Shown here: positions 26,871-35,464 of the stretch, in pieces
How the letters are laid out: every line of letters starts with the position of its first letter
Position numbering within the stretch: position 1 is the stretch's first letter
Source: Candidatus Kuenenia stuttgartensis
Lineage (GTDB): Bacteria; Planctomycetota; Planctomycetia; Pirellulales; UBA1268
Reading direction: 5' to 3'
Assembly: GCA_945860405.1 (NCBI GenBank)
Contig: CAMARC010000005.1
Coordinates: 1 to 37,926, forward strand
DNA length: 37,926 nt
Translations under genes and position numbers: made by a program
The notes under the pieces: model-generated
The model's database searches: none
The model's input: only the letters and a program-made list of their open reading frames with translations
Told to the model about the DNA's origin: nothing

Positions 26871-27132
26871 GCCGCTGAATCGTCAACGCCGCGACGGCAC
26901 GTCCCGACTTTTGGGAATGACGGGTAAAGTCCCCCCAGATTCACATCCGCACGCGCTCGGTGACTCAAACTGGGAAACCGGCAGGGTTTGGGGGAAGAGG
27001 CGGTTTTCGTGCTGGACCGGGTGATCCGCCGACTGCCATAATCCGCGCTGCTCCGCAGCCGTCGCCCCGGTGTTTTTCCGGTCCGAGCCCCCTCTTCCCA
27101 GCCCCCCCCTCTCACCAGCCCCCCTTGCTGAC

Positions 27133-27450
27133 GTGTTCTCCCCCGAAACCTCGCTCCGCGACCTCGCCGGCCTGGCGGCGATCCTCGTTGGCGGACTTCT
27201 CGCCCTCATCGTCGCCCTCAGGGCCCTCCAGTCGTGGGTCAGGCGGGCGCAGCAGGATCAATCGGAGTCCGGTCGTGGCGATTGGGAAAACGCGCTGGCC
27301 GGCTACAAAAATCTCCGCGATCAGGGTGTTTTGAGCGAAGCGGAATACCGAAAAATAAGAACGCTCGTCGAACCGCACATGCAGAAGCCGGCTCCCGGAG
27401 GCACCCCGCCGCCGGCCAAGCCGCTTCCGCGGACGGGGCACGGCGACTGA
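27133..27450 (+). CDS. Small membrane protein with SHOCT-like C-terminal helix-hairpin
   Basis: Start uncertain (GTG 27133 or 27070); [58 protein letters not shown]. Confidence 0.6.
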   Translation: MFSPETSLRDLAGLAAILVGGLLALIVALRALQSWVRRAQQDQSESGRGDWENALAGYKNLRDQGVLSEAEYRKIRTLVEPHMQKPAPGGTPPPAKPLPRTGHGD

Positions 27451-27508
27451 CGAAGATCTGCCCGCGACCGATTCACGCCCAACCGCAGTCCGAAAGGGAA
27501 TTACCGAC

Positions 27509-28801
27509 ATGCCATCAGGGAAGGACGTCAACAACCTCGGTCGCCGCGGGGCGGGTGGAACGACGAAGAAGAACGCGTTCTGCTCATTCTGCCGCAAGAG
27601 CTACCGAGACGTCGGCCCGTTGGTGGAGGGCCCCGGGGATGTGTACATCTGCGGCGAGTGCATCGAGCTTTGCCAGTCGATCCTCGATCAGGAGAAGAAG
27701 CGCCGCGGCACGAGCAAGCAGCTCTTCACCTCGATCCCGTCACCGCGTGAGATCGTCGGCCATCTCGACGAATACGTCATCGGGCAGGAGCACGCCAAGC
27801 GGGTGCTCGCCGTCGCCGTCCACAGCCACTACAAGCGTCTGACGCTCGGCAGCGAGGGCTCTGATGTCGAGGTCGAAAAGTCGAACATCCTCCTCCTCGG
27901 CCCCACCGGCTGCGGCAAGACGCTCCTTGCCAAGACCCTCGCTCGGGTGCTCAATGTGCCGTTCGCGATCGGTGATGCGACCACGCTCACCGAGGCCGGC
28001 TACGTCGGTGAGGACGTGGAAAACCTCCTCCTCAAGCTCCTCAATGCTGCCGACTTCGACATCGAAGCCGCCCAGCGCGGGGTGCTCTACATCGACGAGA
28101 TCGACAAGATCGGCAAGACGAGCCAGAACGTCTCGATCACCCGTGACGTCTCCGGCGAGGGGGTGCAGCAGGCGCTCCTCAAGATGCTCGAAGGAACCGT
28201 TGCCAACGTGCCGCCGCAGGGTGGCCGCAAGCACCCCGAGCAGCAGTACATCCAGATCGACACCTCGAACATCCTCTTCATCTGTGGCGGCACGTTCGTG
28301 GGGATCGACAAGATCATCGCCAAGCGCCTCGGCAAGCGGACGATCGGCTTCGGGCAACCGACCGGACACAAGGGAGAGGCAACCCTCGCGGAACTGCTCC
28401 CGCAGGTCGATTCCGACGACATTCTCGAGTTCGGGCTGATTCCCGAGCTCGTCGGCCGTCTCCCGGTGATCTCGTCGCTCAAGCCACTCGACGAACCGTC
28501 GCTGGTGAAAGTGCTGAAAGAGCCCAAGAACGCGCTGGTCAAGCAGTATCAGAAGCTCTTCGGGATGGAAAACTGCCAGCTCGAGTTCACCGACAACGCC
28601 CTCTCCTCGATCGCCCGTCGGGCGATGCGGAAGGACACCGGCGCCCGTGGCCTGCGGTCGATCATCGAGGACGTGATGCTCGACGTGATGTTCGATCTTC
28701 CGGAACACTCCGGCAGCTCGTACGTGATCACGGAGCGGAACGTCGACGACAAGGAGCCGGTCCTGCCGGCCCGGGACACGCCTCGCCACAAGTCGGCCTG
28801 A
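27509..28801 (+). CDS. clpX: ATP-dependent Clp protease ATP-binding subunit ClpX
   Basis: Zinc finger [94 protein letters not shown]. Confidence 0.98.
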   Translation: MPSGKDVNNLGRRGAGGTTKKNAFCSFCRKSYRDVGPLVEGPGDVYICGECIELCQSILDQEKKRRGTSKQLFTSIPSPREIVGHLDEYVIGQEHAKRVLAVAVHSHYKRLTLGSEGSDVEVEKSNILLLGPTGCGKTLLAKTLARVLNVPFAIGDATTLTEAGYVGEDVENLLLKLLNAADFDIEAAQRGVLYIDEIDKIGKTSQNVSITRDVSGEGVQQALLKMLEGTVANVPPQGGRKHPEQQYIQIDTSNILFICGGTFVGIDKIIAKRLGKRTIGFGQPTGHKGEATLAELLPQVDSDDILEFGLIPELVGRLPVISSLKPLDEPSLVKVLKEPKNALVKQYQKLFGMENCQLEFTDNALSSIARRAMRKDTGARGLRSIIEDVMLDVMFDLPEHSGSSYVITERNVDDKEPVLPARDTPRHKSA

Positions 28802-28831
28802 CGCGGCGAGGGACACCAGCAGGGTTCGCGA

Positions 28832-29004
28832 GTGCCGGGTCGGCACGGGCGCACAGCCTCGCTCTGCAGCGAGGGGTCGCCCGTGCTCCGAGAGCCGGCG
28901 TAGCCGACAAGCGGAGCCATGGATGGCGGAGCGCAGGCGGGTCCGAGTGAGCGGAGGCCTGGAGGGCCGTAGCGAACGTCCGGCGACGGGGCACGGGCGA
29001 CCCC
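28832..29004. repeat. Structured inverted-repeat element between convergent genes (REP/BIME- or MITE-like candidate)
   Basis: GTGCCG-GGT-CGGCAC (28832-28846); GCACGGGCG (28843-28851) pairs with CGCCCGTGC (28878-28886), enclosing CCTCGCT-CTGC-AGCGAGG (28857-28874); a 14-bp perfect inverted repeat GGGGTCGCCCGTGC (28873-28886)/GCACGGGCGACCCC (28991-29004) brackets ~104 nt. Confidence 0.75.
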
Positions 29005-29023
29005 GAAGCCACGCTTGGCTCGC

Positions 29024-30160
29024 TCAGGAAGAGGCGTCGGCAAGCCTGATGAGGGCCGCGATCCCGCGGTCGAGCATCCGGTCGGTGACGGTGTAGGCGA
29101 TGCGGAAGTGGGTGTCGGCGGAGCCGAAGACGCTCCCAGGAACCACGATCAGCTTCTCCTGCTCCGCCGCAATCTCGGCAAACCGCTTCCCCGAGCCGCC
29201 GGGCGCCTCAGGGTAGAGGTAGAAGGCCCCGCCCGGCTTCACGAAAGAATAGTGGCCGGCGATGCCCGCCATCAGCTTGTCGCGCTTCCGCTTGCACTCG
29301 GAGAGGGGGACATCCATCGGGGCGTCGATCGCGGCGATCGCTCCCCACTGGCCGATCTGCGGGGCACAGACGAACGTGTACTGCTGCAGCATCGTGCAGG
29401 CATCGATGATCTCGGCAGGCCCGTGGACCCACCCCACCCGCCAGCCGGTCATCGCATGCGACTTCGAGAAGCCGTCGATGACAACGATGGCGTCGCTGTG
29501 CGCGGCCGGCGAATGGAAGGGCTCGTCATAGCAGTAGGAGCGGTAGAGCTCGTCGCTGATGAGCGTCACGCCCGTCTGCTCGGCAAGCCGGGCGAGGTCG
29601 CGCACGGTCTCGAGCGGAGCAACGAACCCGGTCGGATTCGACGGCGTGTTGAGGAGGATCGCCTTCGTCCGCGGTGTGATCGCCGCCGCCACTCGTTCGA
29701 CATCGATGGAAAACGACGGCGAGGTGTCGACGATCACGCAGGTGCCGCCGAGGAATTCGACGAGCGGCCGATACATCACGAAGGCCGGCTCGAAGAGGAT
29801 CACCTCGTCGCCGGGATCGATCATGGCCATGAGCACGAGGACCAAGGCGCCGCTCGAGCCACTGGTGACACAGAGCTTCCGCCCGGGCTGCCCCAGCTCT
29901 TCGCGAACGGCTCCCTCGAGCCGTTCGCGGAGCTGCGGGATGCCTTGGGTCTGCGTGTAGCCGCTCTTTCCGGCGTCGATGGCAGCCTTGGCCGCCTCGC
30001 ACGCCGCCACCGGCATGGCGAAGTCGGGCTGGCCGATCGCCAGATTGATCGGGTCGTCGAGCCGCGCGGCAAGATCGAACGCCTTCCGGATCCCGGAGGA
30101 ATCGAAAGCGCTGGCCCGCCGCGAGACGATCGTCCGCCGCACGGATGCCGGGGTGTTCAC
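29024..30160 (-). CDS. Pyridoxal-phosphate aminotransferase class I/II (aspartate aminotransferase-like)
   Basis: NLAIGQPDFAMPVAACEAAKAAIDAGKSGYTQTQGIPQLRERL; LLNTPSNPTGFVAPLETVRDLARLAEQTGVTLISDELYRSYCY; GFSKSHAMTGWRVGW. GTG start overlapping the upstream stop. Confidence 0.95.
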   Translation of the reverse strand: MNTPASVRRTIVSRRASAFDSSGIRKAFDLAARLDDPINLAIGQPDFAMPVAACEAAKAAIDAGKSGYTQTQGIPQLRERLEGAVREELGQPGRKLCVTSGSSGALVLVLMAMIDPGDEVILFEPAFVMYRPLVEFLGGTCVIVDTSPSFSIDVERVAAAITPRTKAILLNTPSNPTGFVAPLETVRDLARLAEQTGVTLISDELYRSYCYDEPFHSPAAHSDAIVVIDGFSKSHAMTGWRVGWVHGPAEIIDACTMLQQYTFVCAPQIGQWGAIAAIDAPMDVPLSECKRKRDKLMAGIAGHYSFVKPGGAFYLYPEAPGGSGKRFAEIAAEQEKLIVVPGSVFGSADTHFRIAYTVTDRMLDRGIAALIRLADASS

Positions 30161-31356
30161 TTGGCGTCCTTGAAGATCTTGGCGAGTTCCTCACCGAGCT
30201 TCTCGCCGCGGACATCCATCGACACGACCTTGCCGTCCCGGCCGACGAGGATCACGGTGGGGATGCCGGTGATGCCGTAGTACGCGGCGAGCGGATGCTG
30301 CCACCCCTGACCCTCGGGCTGCTCGAAGAGGATCGTCCAGGGGATCTCCTTCTCCTTGAGGAAGGCTTCGAGGGCATCACGGTCGGTGTCGAGACTGATC
30401 CCCACCACCTCGAATCCCTTGTCGTGGTACTTCTCGTAGGCAGCCAGAACGTTTGGCATCTCGGCAATGCACGGCCCGCACCAGGTGGCCCAGAAGTCGA
30501 CGAGCACGACCTTGCCAGCGAGCGTCTTCTGGTCGAATGCTTGGCCATCGAGGTTCGTGCCGCGGATCTCCATCTCGTTGCCGATCAGGCCGAGGCGGCG
30601 GAGCATGCCGGCCATGCCCTCTCCCATCGCCTTGATCTGCGGATTGCTGCTCTTCACGAACGCCCCGCCGAAAGCGGCGTAGGCCTTGCCGGCCGCTTCG
30701 CTTCCCTCCGGCATGTGCTCCAGAGCGCCAGCGAACTGCATCGCAAACTGCGCGATCGCCCCGTCATCAGGGTCTTTCTCGAGCAACGCGTTGATCCGAG
30801 TGACGACGGATTCCGCCCCGGTGACGTCCTGGTCTTTGAGGATCTTCTGCGCATCGCCTACCAGAACGATCTGCGCGGCCTCGGCGGCGAGTTCGGCATC
30901 CCCACCACTGACGAGCGTCTCGGCGAACTCGTCGAGGGTGGCCTCGGCATCGCGATCGCCAAGCCGGGCAAGCAAGGTCAGGCTTTGGAGCTTCATCCGC
31001 GAAGCCCGCGCCCGGGCCTCGTCCTTCGGCCCCGTCTGATCGAGGATCTTGTCGGCCACGGTGACCGAGGTCTTGGCCACCTTGCCGAGAAACGCCTCGG
31101 CCTGCTGGCGGCTGGTCGGCTTGAAGTTCGTCTTGTGGAGCTTGTCGATGAAGGCGAGCAACTCCTCGGGAGTTCCGTCCGGAACCTCACCGATCTCGGG
31201 GATGCCGTTAGCTTCCCCCTTCTTGGCCGCGGTTGGATCGGCGATGTCGTCGACCACCACCTGGGCCGAGAGGCTCCCACCGGTCGCCAGGATGATCCCC
31301 GCGGCGCAGAGGATCGCTTGACCGGCGCGACGGGAACGGGCCATCGGGAAAAACAT
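30157..31356 (-). CDS. TlpA-like thioredoxin-fold redoxin with helical N-terminal region
   Basis: ORF 30157..31446; start ATG 31356 (MFFPMARSRRAGQAILCAAGIILATGGSLSAQ, signal peptide). Redoxin domain LAGKVVLVDFWATWCGPCIAEMPNVLAAYEKYHDKGFEVVGISLD...GIPTVILVGRDGKV. Confidence 0.92.
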   Translation of the reverse strand: MFFPMARSRRAGQAILCAAGIILATGGSLSAQVVVDDIADPTAAKKGEANGIPEIGEVPDGTPEELLAFIDKLHKTNFKPTSRQQAEAFLGKVAKTSVTVADKILDQTGPKDEARARASRMKLQSLTLLARLGDRDAEATLDEFAETLVSGGDAELAAEAAQIVLVGDAQKILKDQDVTGAESVVTRINALLEKDPDDGAIAQFAMQFAGALEHMPEGSEAAGKAYAAFGGAFVKSSNPQIKAMGEGMAGMLRRLGLIGNEMEIRGTNLDGQAFDQKTLAGKVVLVDFWATWCGPCIAEMPNVLAAYEKYHDKGFEVVGISLDTDRDALEAFLKEKEIPWTILFEQPEGQGWQHPLAAYYGITGIPTVILVGRDGKVVSMDVRGEKLGEELAKIFKDAK

Positions 31357-31637
31357 GAAAACCTCGAGGGGATTCGCTCCCGAGGGGAGCAGGTGTTGAG
31401 TTGGCCTTGCGGACGACCCGTCGATCGTAACGGGCTCGGGCGGCACGGGGCAATCCGACCGGCAGCGCGGATTTCCGCTGGCGTTGGCCGAATGGGCGGC
31501 TGCGGGGTTGAAAACCGGGATCGGCGAATCGTTTTTCGCCTGGCAGATGGGGGAAAATCTTCCCCGCCGACGGCCGCAGCGACCGGGCCGCTGGCGACAT
31601 CGGCCGGCCCGGCGGCCCCTCGTCGACGATCAGCCGA

Positions 31638-33143
31638 TCAGTGGACGATCGTGCGAAACCGCACGAATCCGCCCTGGCCCGGAGCGAGCGTCCCCTTGAA
31701 GGTCCAGGAGACGAGCGTGGCGCCGTCATCCCCCTTCGAGGTGGAGATCTCTGCCGGGAGATTCGATACCGGGCTTCCTTCGATCACAGCCAACCGGCCG
31801 GGGACGGCATCGACGAGCGTGATGTCGGTGAGAGGACGGTCGCCGGAGTTGAGGAGGAAGATCGTGAAGTCGAGCTCCTCGCCGGGGCGGGCGGTATCGC
31901 TGCCGGCCCGCTTGGAGAGGGTGAGCTCGCAGCGGCCCGGAGACTCGAGGCGGAGCGTGGCCACGCCGTGATCGACGGCGAGCACGTCGGCGGCCTCGCC
32001 ATTGACGGTCACCTGGGCCCCCGAGACACACATCCAGGCCAGCGGCACGTCGATCTTCCGCGCCAGCCGCGGCGCCTGCACATTGTGGACCTTCTCGGCA
32101 GGGAGGTCGAGCGCGACGGCGACCGGGCCGTCGACCCCTTCCTTGAGCACCGGCGGCTGCACCTTGTCGACGGCCAGCACGGGAATCCGGTCTTCGATGG
32201 CGATGCCCGGCTGGGCCAGCTTGGCGGCGACGATCTGGGTCTGCTGGGTCTTGTCGCGGACCGACTGGCCGACCGCGCCCGACGCGGCGATGGTGTCGAG
32301 AGCGACGCCGCGCGGACCGGTGGGGACGGCGTCCTCGAACGGACGGATCACCCGCCGGACCGACGAGAACCGCGGTGCGTAGACGCAGGTGCAATTGGAG
32401 GCGACGACGCAACTCTCCGCTTCCAGGCAGGCCTCGTCCTCAGGCGCGGGGCCGGGCCCATCGGCGCGGTAGCGGGCGACCGTGTCGCCGGAGGTGAGGT
32501 TGCCCAGGCGAGTGCGGCCGCGGGGTACGGCCGGCTTGCCGTGATCACCGCCGTCACAGACAAGACACGGCCCGATGACCGGGATGGCAATCGTGGGAAC
32601 GATGGGGCCGCCGCAGCCAGCCTGGCATTCCCCCCCCTGGCAGCCAGCGGAGGCATGGGCTCCGCGAATCCGACAAGCGTGCAGCCGGCAGCGCGGCGAA
32701 CCGCAGCCCCCCTCACGAGTGCCATGGGGGGCGTTCTGTTGGCATTCGGGCCCCTGGCAGACGCCGCCACCGATCGCGGTGGCATCGGCTGGCAGCGGCG
32801 TTGCCCCACCGGCTTGGCCGAGACGGGGCAGGGAAGGGGAGGGGAGTTCGAGTCCGGTTGAGTGCACCTCGCCATCCCGGATCGTCGCCGCGATGCGGGG
32901 CAGCTCGGAGGCGGCCGCGGCAGCGGCACGATCCTCAGCACTGCGCACGGCCGCAGATTCTTCGGCGTCGGAAGGCTGGGCGACGGCAGCAGAGGCGATG
33001 GCGGCAGGGAGCGGCATCACGGCAGCCACGGGCACCGTGAGTGACATCGAGCGGCACGACGCCAGGAGGACGGCGCCCGCGGCGACGGCCAGCCAGCGGA
33101 CAGTCTGGCCGGGACGGTGAGCAGGTGGCTGGGACGACCTCAT
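31638..33143 (-). CDS. Cys-rich DUF11-domain lipoprotein (OmcB-like architecture)
   Basis: From ATG 33143: lipobox WLAVAAGAVLLASC; Cys-rich linker; C-terminal DUF11-like ARPGEELDFTIFLLNSGDRPLTDITLVDAVPGRLAVIEGSPVSNL...LAPGQGGFVRFRTIV. Confidence 0.82.
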   Translation of the reverse strand: MRSSQPPAHRPGQTVRWLAVAAGAVLLASCRSMSLTVPVAAVMPLPAAIASAAVAQPSDAEESAAVRSAEDRAAAAAASELPRIAATIRDGEVHSTGLELPSPSLPRLGQAGGATPLPADATAIGGGVCQGPECQQNAPHGTREGGCGSPRCRLHACRIRGAHASAGCQGGECQAGCGGPIVPTIAIPVIGPCLVCDGGDHGKPAVPRGRTRLGNLTSGDTVARYRADGPGPAPEDEACLEAESCVVASNCTCVYAPRFSSVRRVIRPFEDAVPTGPRGVALDTIAASGAVGQSVRDKTQQTQIVAAKLAQPGIAIEDRIPVLAVDKVQPPVLKEGVDGPVAVALDLPAEKVHNVQAPRLARKIDVPLAWMCVSGAQVTVNGEAADVLAVDHGVATLRLESPGRCELTLSKRAGSDTARPGEELDFTIFLLNSGDRPLTDITLVDAVPGRLAVIEGSPVSNLPAEISTSKGDDGATLVSWTFKGTLAPGQGGFVRFRTIVH

Positions 33144-33925
33144 GGCACCACTCCCGGGGCAGGCAGCCGATTGCCCAAAACGATCTCGGCGACCGGGGCC
33201 CCGAGCGTGGCGGCGATCTCGCGCGGATCGTCGCAAGGGCGGACGTCGAAGGAGTTGGCCGCGGAGATGTCGGCGACGTCCGGGTCGCAGGCCATGTAGA
33301 CGATCCGTTCGACGTGCGCCCCATCGAGTGCCTGGACGAAGTCGTTCTCGTCGATCACCAGCTCGACCGGAAAGCGGTGATCCATGCCCGGGGGCGTGGC
33401 AAGTCGGGCGAGGATGCGGATCGTCGGATAGACCTCGAGCCCCTCGTAGCCCGGCACCCCGCCGAGACGCACCCGGTAGGTGCTCCCCACCAACAGCGAC
33501 GTCCGGAACGGAGCCGCGGCGGGGGGCGACCAACCGGCAAAGGTCTCGACGGAAACCGTCATTCCCTTCGGCCCCTGGATCGAGACCGGCTGGAGCGCCG
33601 CAGCCAGAGAGGCCTCCGGAAAGGGACCGGCCTGCGGGTGTCCTTGGGCGCCAATCGCTCCCGGCAAGAGTCGGCTGGCGAGTGAATCCATCTGCTCTTC
33701 CGGCCCCGCGTCGCCGCCCTGCAACGGCAACGCGATTCCGGTGAAGCAGGCGGTCGCCAGCAGCCCTCGGACAACCCGCAGCACGGTCCCTGACCGGACA
33801 GCCCTTCGGGACAACGCCCCGACTGGGTTCCACCGCGTCGTCGATCCGGCCGTGCATCCGGTGGAGCGGTGGGTGTTCATGGCATCAACACGAAAGGGGG
33901 AAAGAACGGACGAAACGATCGACAC
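33140..33925 (-). CDS. Exported protein, paralogue of the upstream lipoprotein
   Basis: 261 aa (start may be internal at MNTHRS). YRVRLGGVPGYEGLEVYPTIRILARLATPPGMDHRFPVELVIDENDFVQALDGAHVERIVYMACDPD aligns by eye with the 34025..35263 product. ATGA overlap with the next gene. Confidence 0.75.
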   Translation of the reverse strand: MSIVSSVLSPFRVDAMNTHRSTGCTAGSTTRWNPVGALSRRAVRSGTVLRVVRGLLATACFTGIALPLQGGDAGPEEQMDSLASRLLPGAIGAQGHPQAGPFPEASLAAALQPVSIQGPKGMTVSVETFAGWSPPAAAPFRTSLLVGSTYRVRLGGVPGYEGLEVYPTIRILARLATPPGMDHRFPVELVIDENDFVQALDGAHVERIVYMACDPDVADISAANSFDVRPCDDPREIAATLGAPVAEIVLGNRLPAPGVVP

Positions 33926-33980
33926 CGAACGCTGAGCCTGGCCTCCACGACCACCGGGAGCTTCTTTCCCGGCGACCTTC

Positions 33981-34008
33981 CCTGGACCGGTCAGGTGACC
34001 GGTCCAGG
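33981..34008. promoter_or_regulatory. Near-perfect 28-nt palindrome in the intergenic gap of the envelope operon
   Basis: CCTGGACCGGTCA-GG-TGACCGGTCCAGG, 13-bp perfect arms, between the minus-strand stop at 34025 and the next gene at 33925; no U-tract. Confidence 0.6.
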
Positions 34009-34024
34009 GGTTGGTCGATGTGAT

Positions 34025-35263
34025 TCAGGGGATGAAGTCTTCCGGGGCCGGCGGGCACTCGCCGGCGGCGGTGTCGGGATCGGGCCCGCCGTTGCCGACG
34101 TACCGGAGACGATCTTCGTCGGGCTGACGGAGCCGGATGTTCGGCACGTCCGACCGCTCCGCGATGTAGGCCCGGTGGGCCGGCTTGGGGTAGCTCAAGC
34201 CCGGAGACTGCTGGACATGGAGTTTGATATCCCTGGTCGGCGGCGGGATGTGGTGCTTGGTGTGATTGGTGATCGTGTGCTTCCTCAGACCGGCGGGCAC
34301 CCCCAGCGGGATGTGGGCCGGGCCTGGGAGGCCGATCGGCGTCCCGGTGATCGGATAGCCGTAGGTCGGTGCCGTCATCCCGGCGAGGAACGCCGGCGGT
34401 AGCTGCGAGGGATCACCGCCACAGGGCATTCCCAACGGCATCGGATTGGCCGCAGAAGCGCCCGGCATCCCGGCTCCACCATCACCGGCCAGGGCCCCAG
34501 CCCCCTTCCCGGGAGACTGCAGATCCTTGTTGCCGATGCGGATGATCGCGAGGATCGAGCCCCGGCGATCGGCCTCGACGACCGGATCGCACCCCGGATC
34601 GAGACGCGTGCTGACGAGCGTTTCCACGCCGGCAACCGCCAGTTCCTGGTACTCCGGGTCGGGAAGGTAGACGACCTTCGTCACGAAGTTGCCGCTCGTG
34701 ACCTGATCGAGATCCTCGTCGGTGAGCTGGAACGGGATCGCGTTGTGGGCGAGGAACGCATCCGTCCGCGGAGTGACGGGGGCCACTTCGAGCGTCGGGT
34801 AGAGCTCGAGCCCTTCCTGACCGGGGATGTCGGTGAGCTTGAGGCGGTAGATGGCCCCCTGGACGAAGTCGTAGCGACCGGGCGTCACGAGCGGCTCGGA
34901 ATCGAAGCCACCGAACTCCGTGACATCCCAGTGGACCTGCATCCCATCGGGGCCGATAAAGCCGATCTGGGAAGCGGGGAGGTTCATCCCGTAGCCGGGC
35001 CCTCCCATCCCACCGGCATCGACGCCGTTGGCGGCCATCATTTCCTCGTAGCCGACCGGGGAGATCACCCCGGGGCCAGGCCCCTCCACGCCGGGGCCGG
35101 GATGCTGGAGCATCGCCGCCGGCGGGAGCACGTTCGTGTGCGGCGTGGCGACCGGACGGATCTGGGCCAGTCCGGTGAACGGTGAGTTCGCCGGGATGTG
35201 GCAGCCGGTCAGCGAGGCTGCCAGCGACAAGCCGACGAAACCCTGCAGATGTCGTTTCACCAT
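34025..35263 (-). CDS. Planctomycete-type envelope lipoprotein
   Basis: From ATG 35263: MVKRHLQGFVGLSLAASLTGC lipobox; YRLKLTDIPGQEGLELYPTLEVAPVTPRTDAFLAHNAIPFQLTDEDLDQVTSGNFVTKVVYLPDPEYQ. Very strong SD. Confidence 0.8.
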   Translation of the reverse strand: MVKRHLQGFVGLSLAASLTGCHIPANSPFTGLAQIRPVATPHTNVLPPAAMLQHPGPGVEGPGPGVISPVGYEEMMAANGVDAGGMGGPGYGMNLPASQIGFIGPDGMQVHWDVTEFGGFDSEPLVTPGRYDFVQGAIYRLKLTDIPGQEGLELYPTLEVAPVTPRTDAFLAHNAIPFQLTDEDLDQVTSGNFVTKVVYLPDPEYQELAVAGVETLVSTRLDPGCDPVVEADRRGSILAIIRIGNKDLQSPGKGAGALAGDGGAGMPGASAANPMPLGMPCGGDPSQLPPAFLAGMTAPTYGYPITGTPIGLPGPAHIPLGVPAGLRKHTITNHTKHHIPPPTRDIKLHVQQSPGLSYPKPAHRAYIAERSDVPNIRLRQPDEDRLRYVGNGGPDPDTAAGECPPAPEDFIP

Positions 35264-35264
35264 C

Positions 35265-35276
35265 GGATCACCTCCT
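35265..35276 (-). promoter_or_regulatory. Extended Shine-Dalgarno, 12 nt
   Basis: Minus-strand AGGAGGTGATCC one nt before ATG 35263; fully complementary to the conserved bacterial 16S 3' end GGAUCACCUCCU. Confidence 0.85.
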
Positions 35277-35357
35277 CTAGCCTGCGGACGATTGGCCGCA
35301 TGTCCCGGTCGGTCGGGGAAGCCCCTGTGCGGATCGCTGCTGGTCGTGTCTGAACGT

Positions 35358-35388
35358 CCTGCCACGGCGGGAATCCGCCGTGGGCAGG
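35358..35388. promoter_or_regulatory. Hairpin in divergent intergenic region
   Basis: CCTGCCACGGCGG-GAAT-CCGCCGTGGGCAGG: 13-bp stem with one bulged G, 77 nt upstream of ORF 35465. Confidence 0.5.
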
Positions 35389-35464
35389 CCGGGGGGGCTT
35401 CCGTACACTCGCGCCTTGCGGCATCCGTTACCGGGGCCGCTGGCAGAAGTCACCACCCGCCCCA

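Noticed and set aside
27037-27042. CATAAT as an extended -10 upstream of the small membrane protein/clpX
   Set aside because: TGCCATAAT is suggestive but lacks a -35; too weak to list as a feature.
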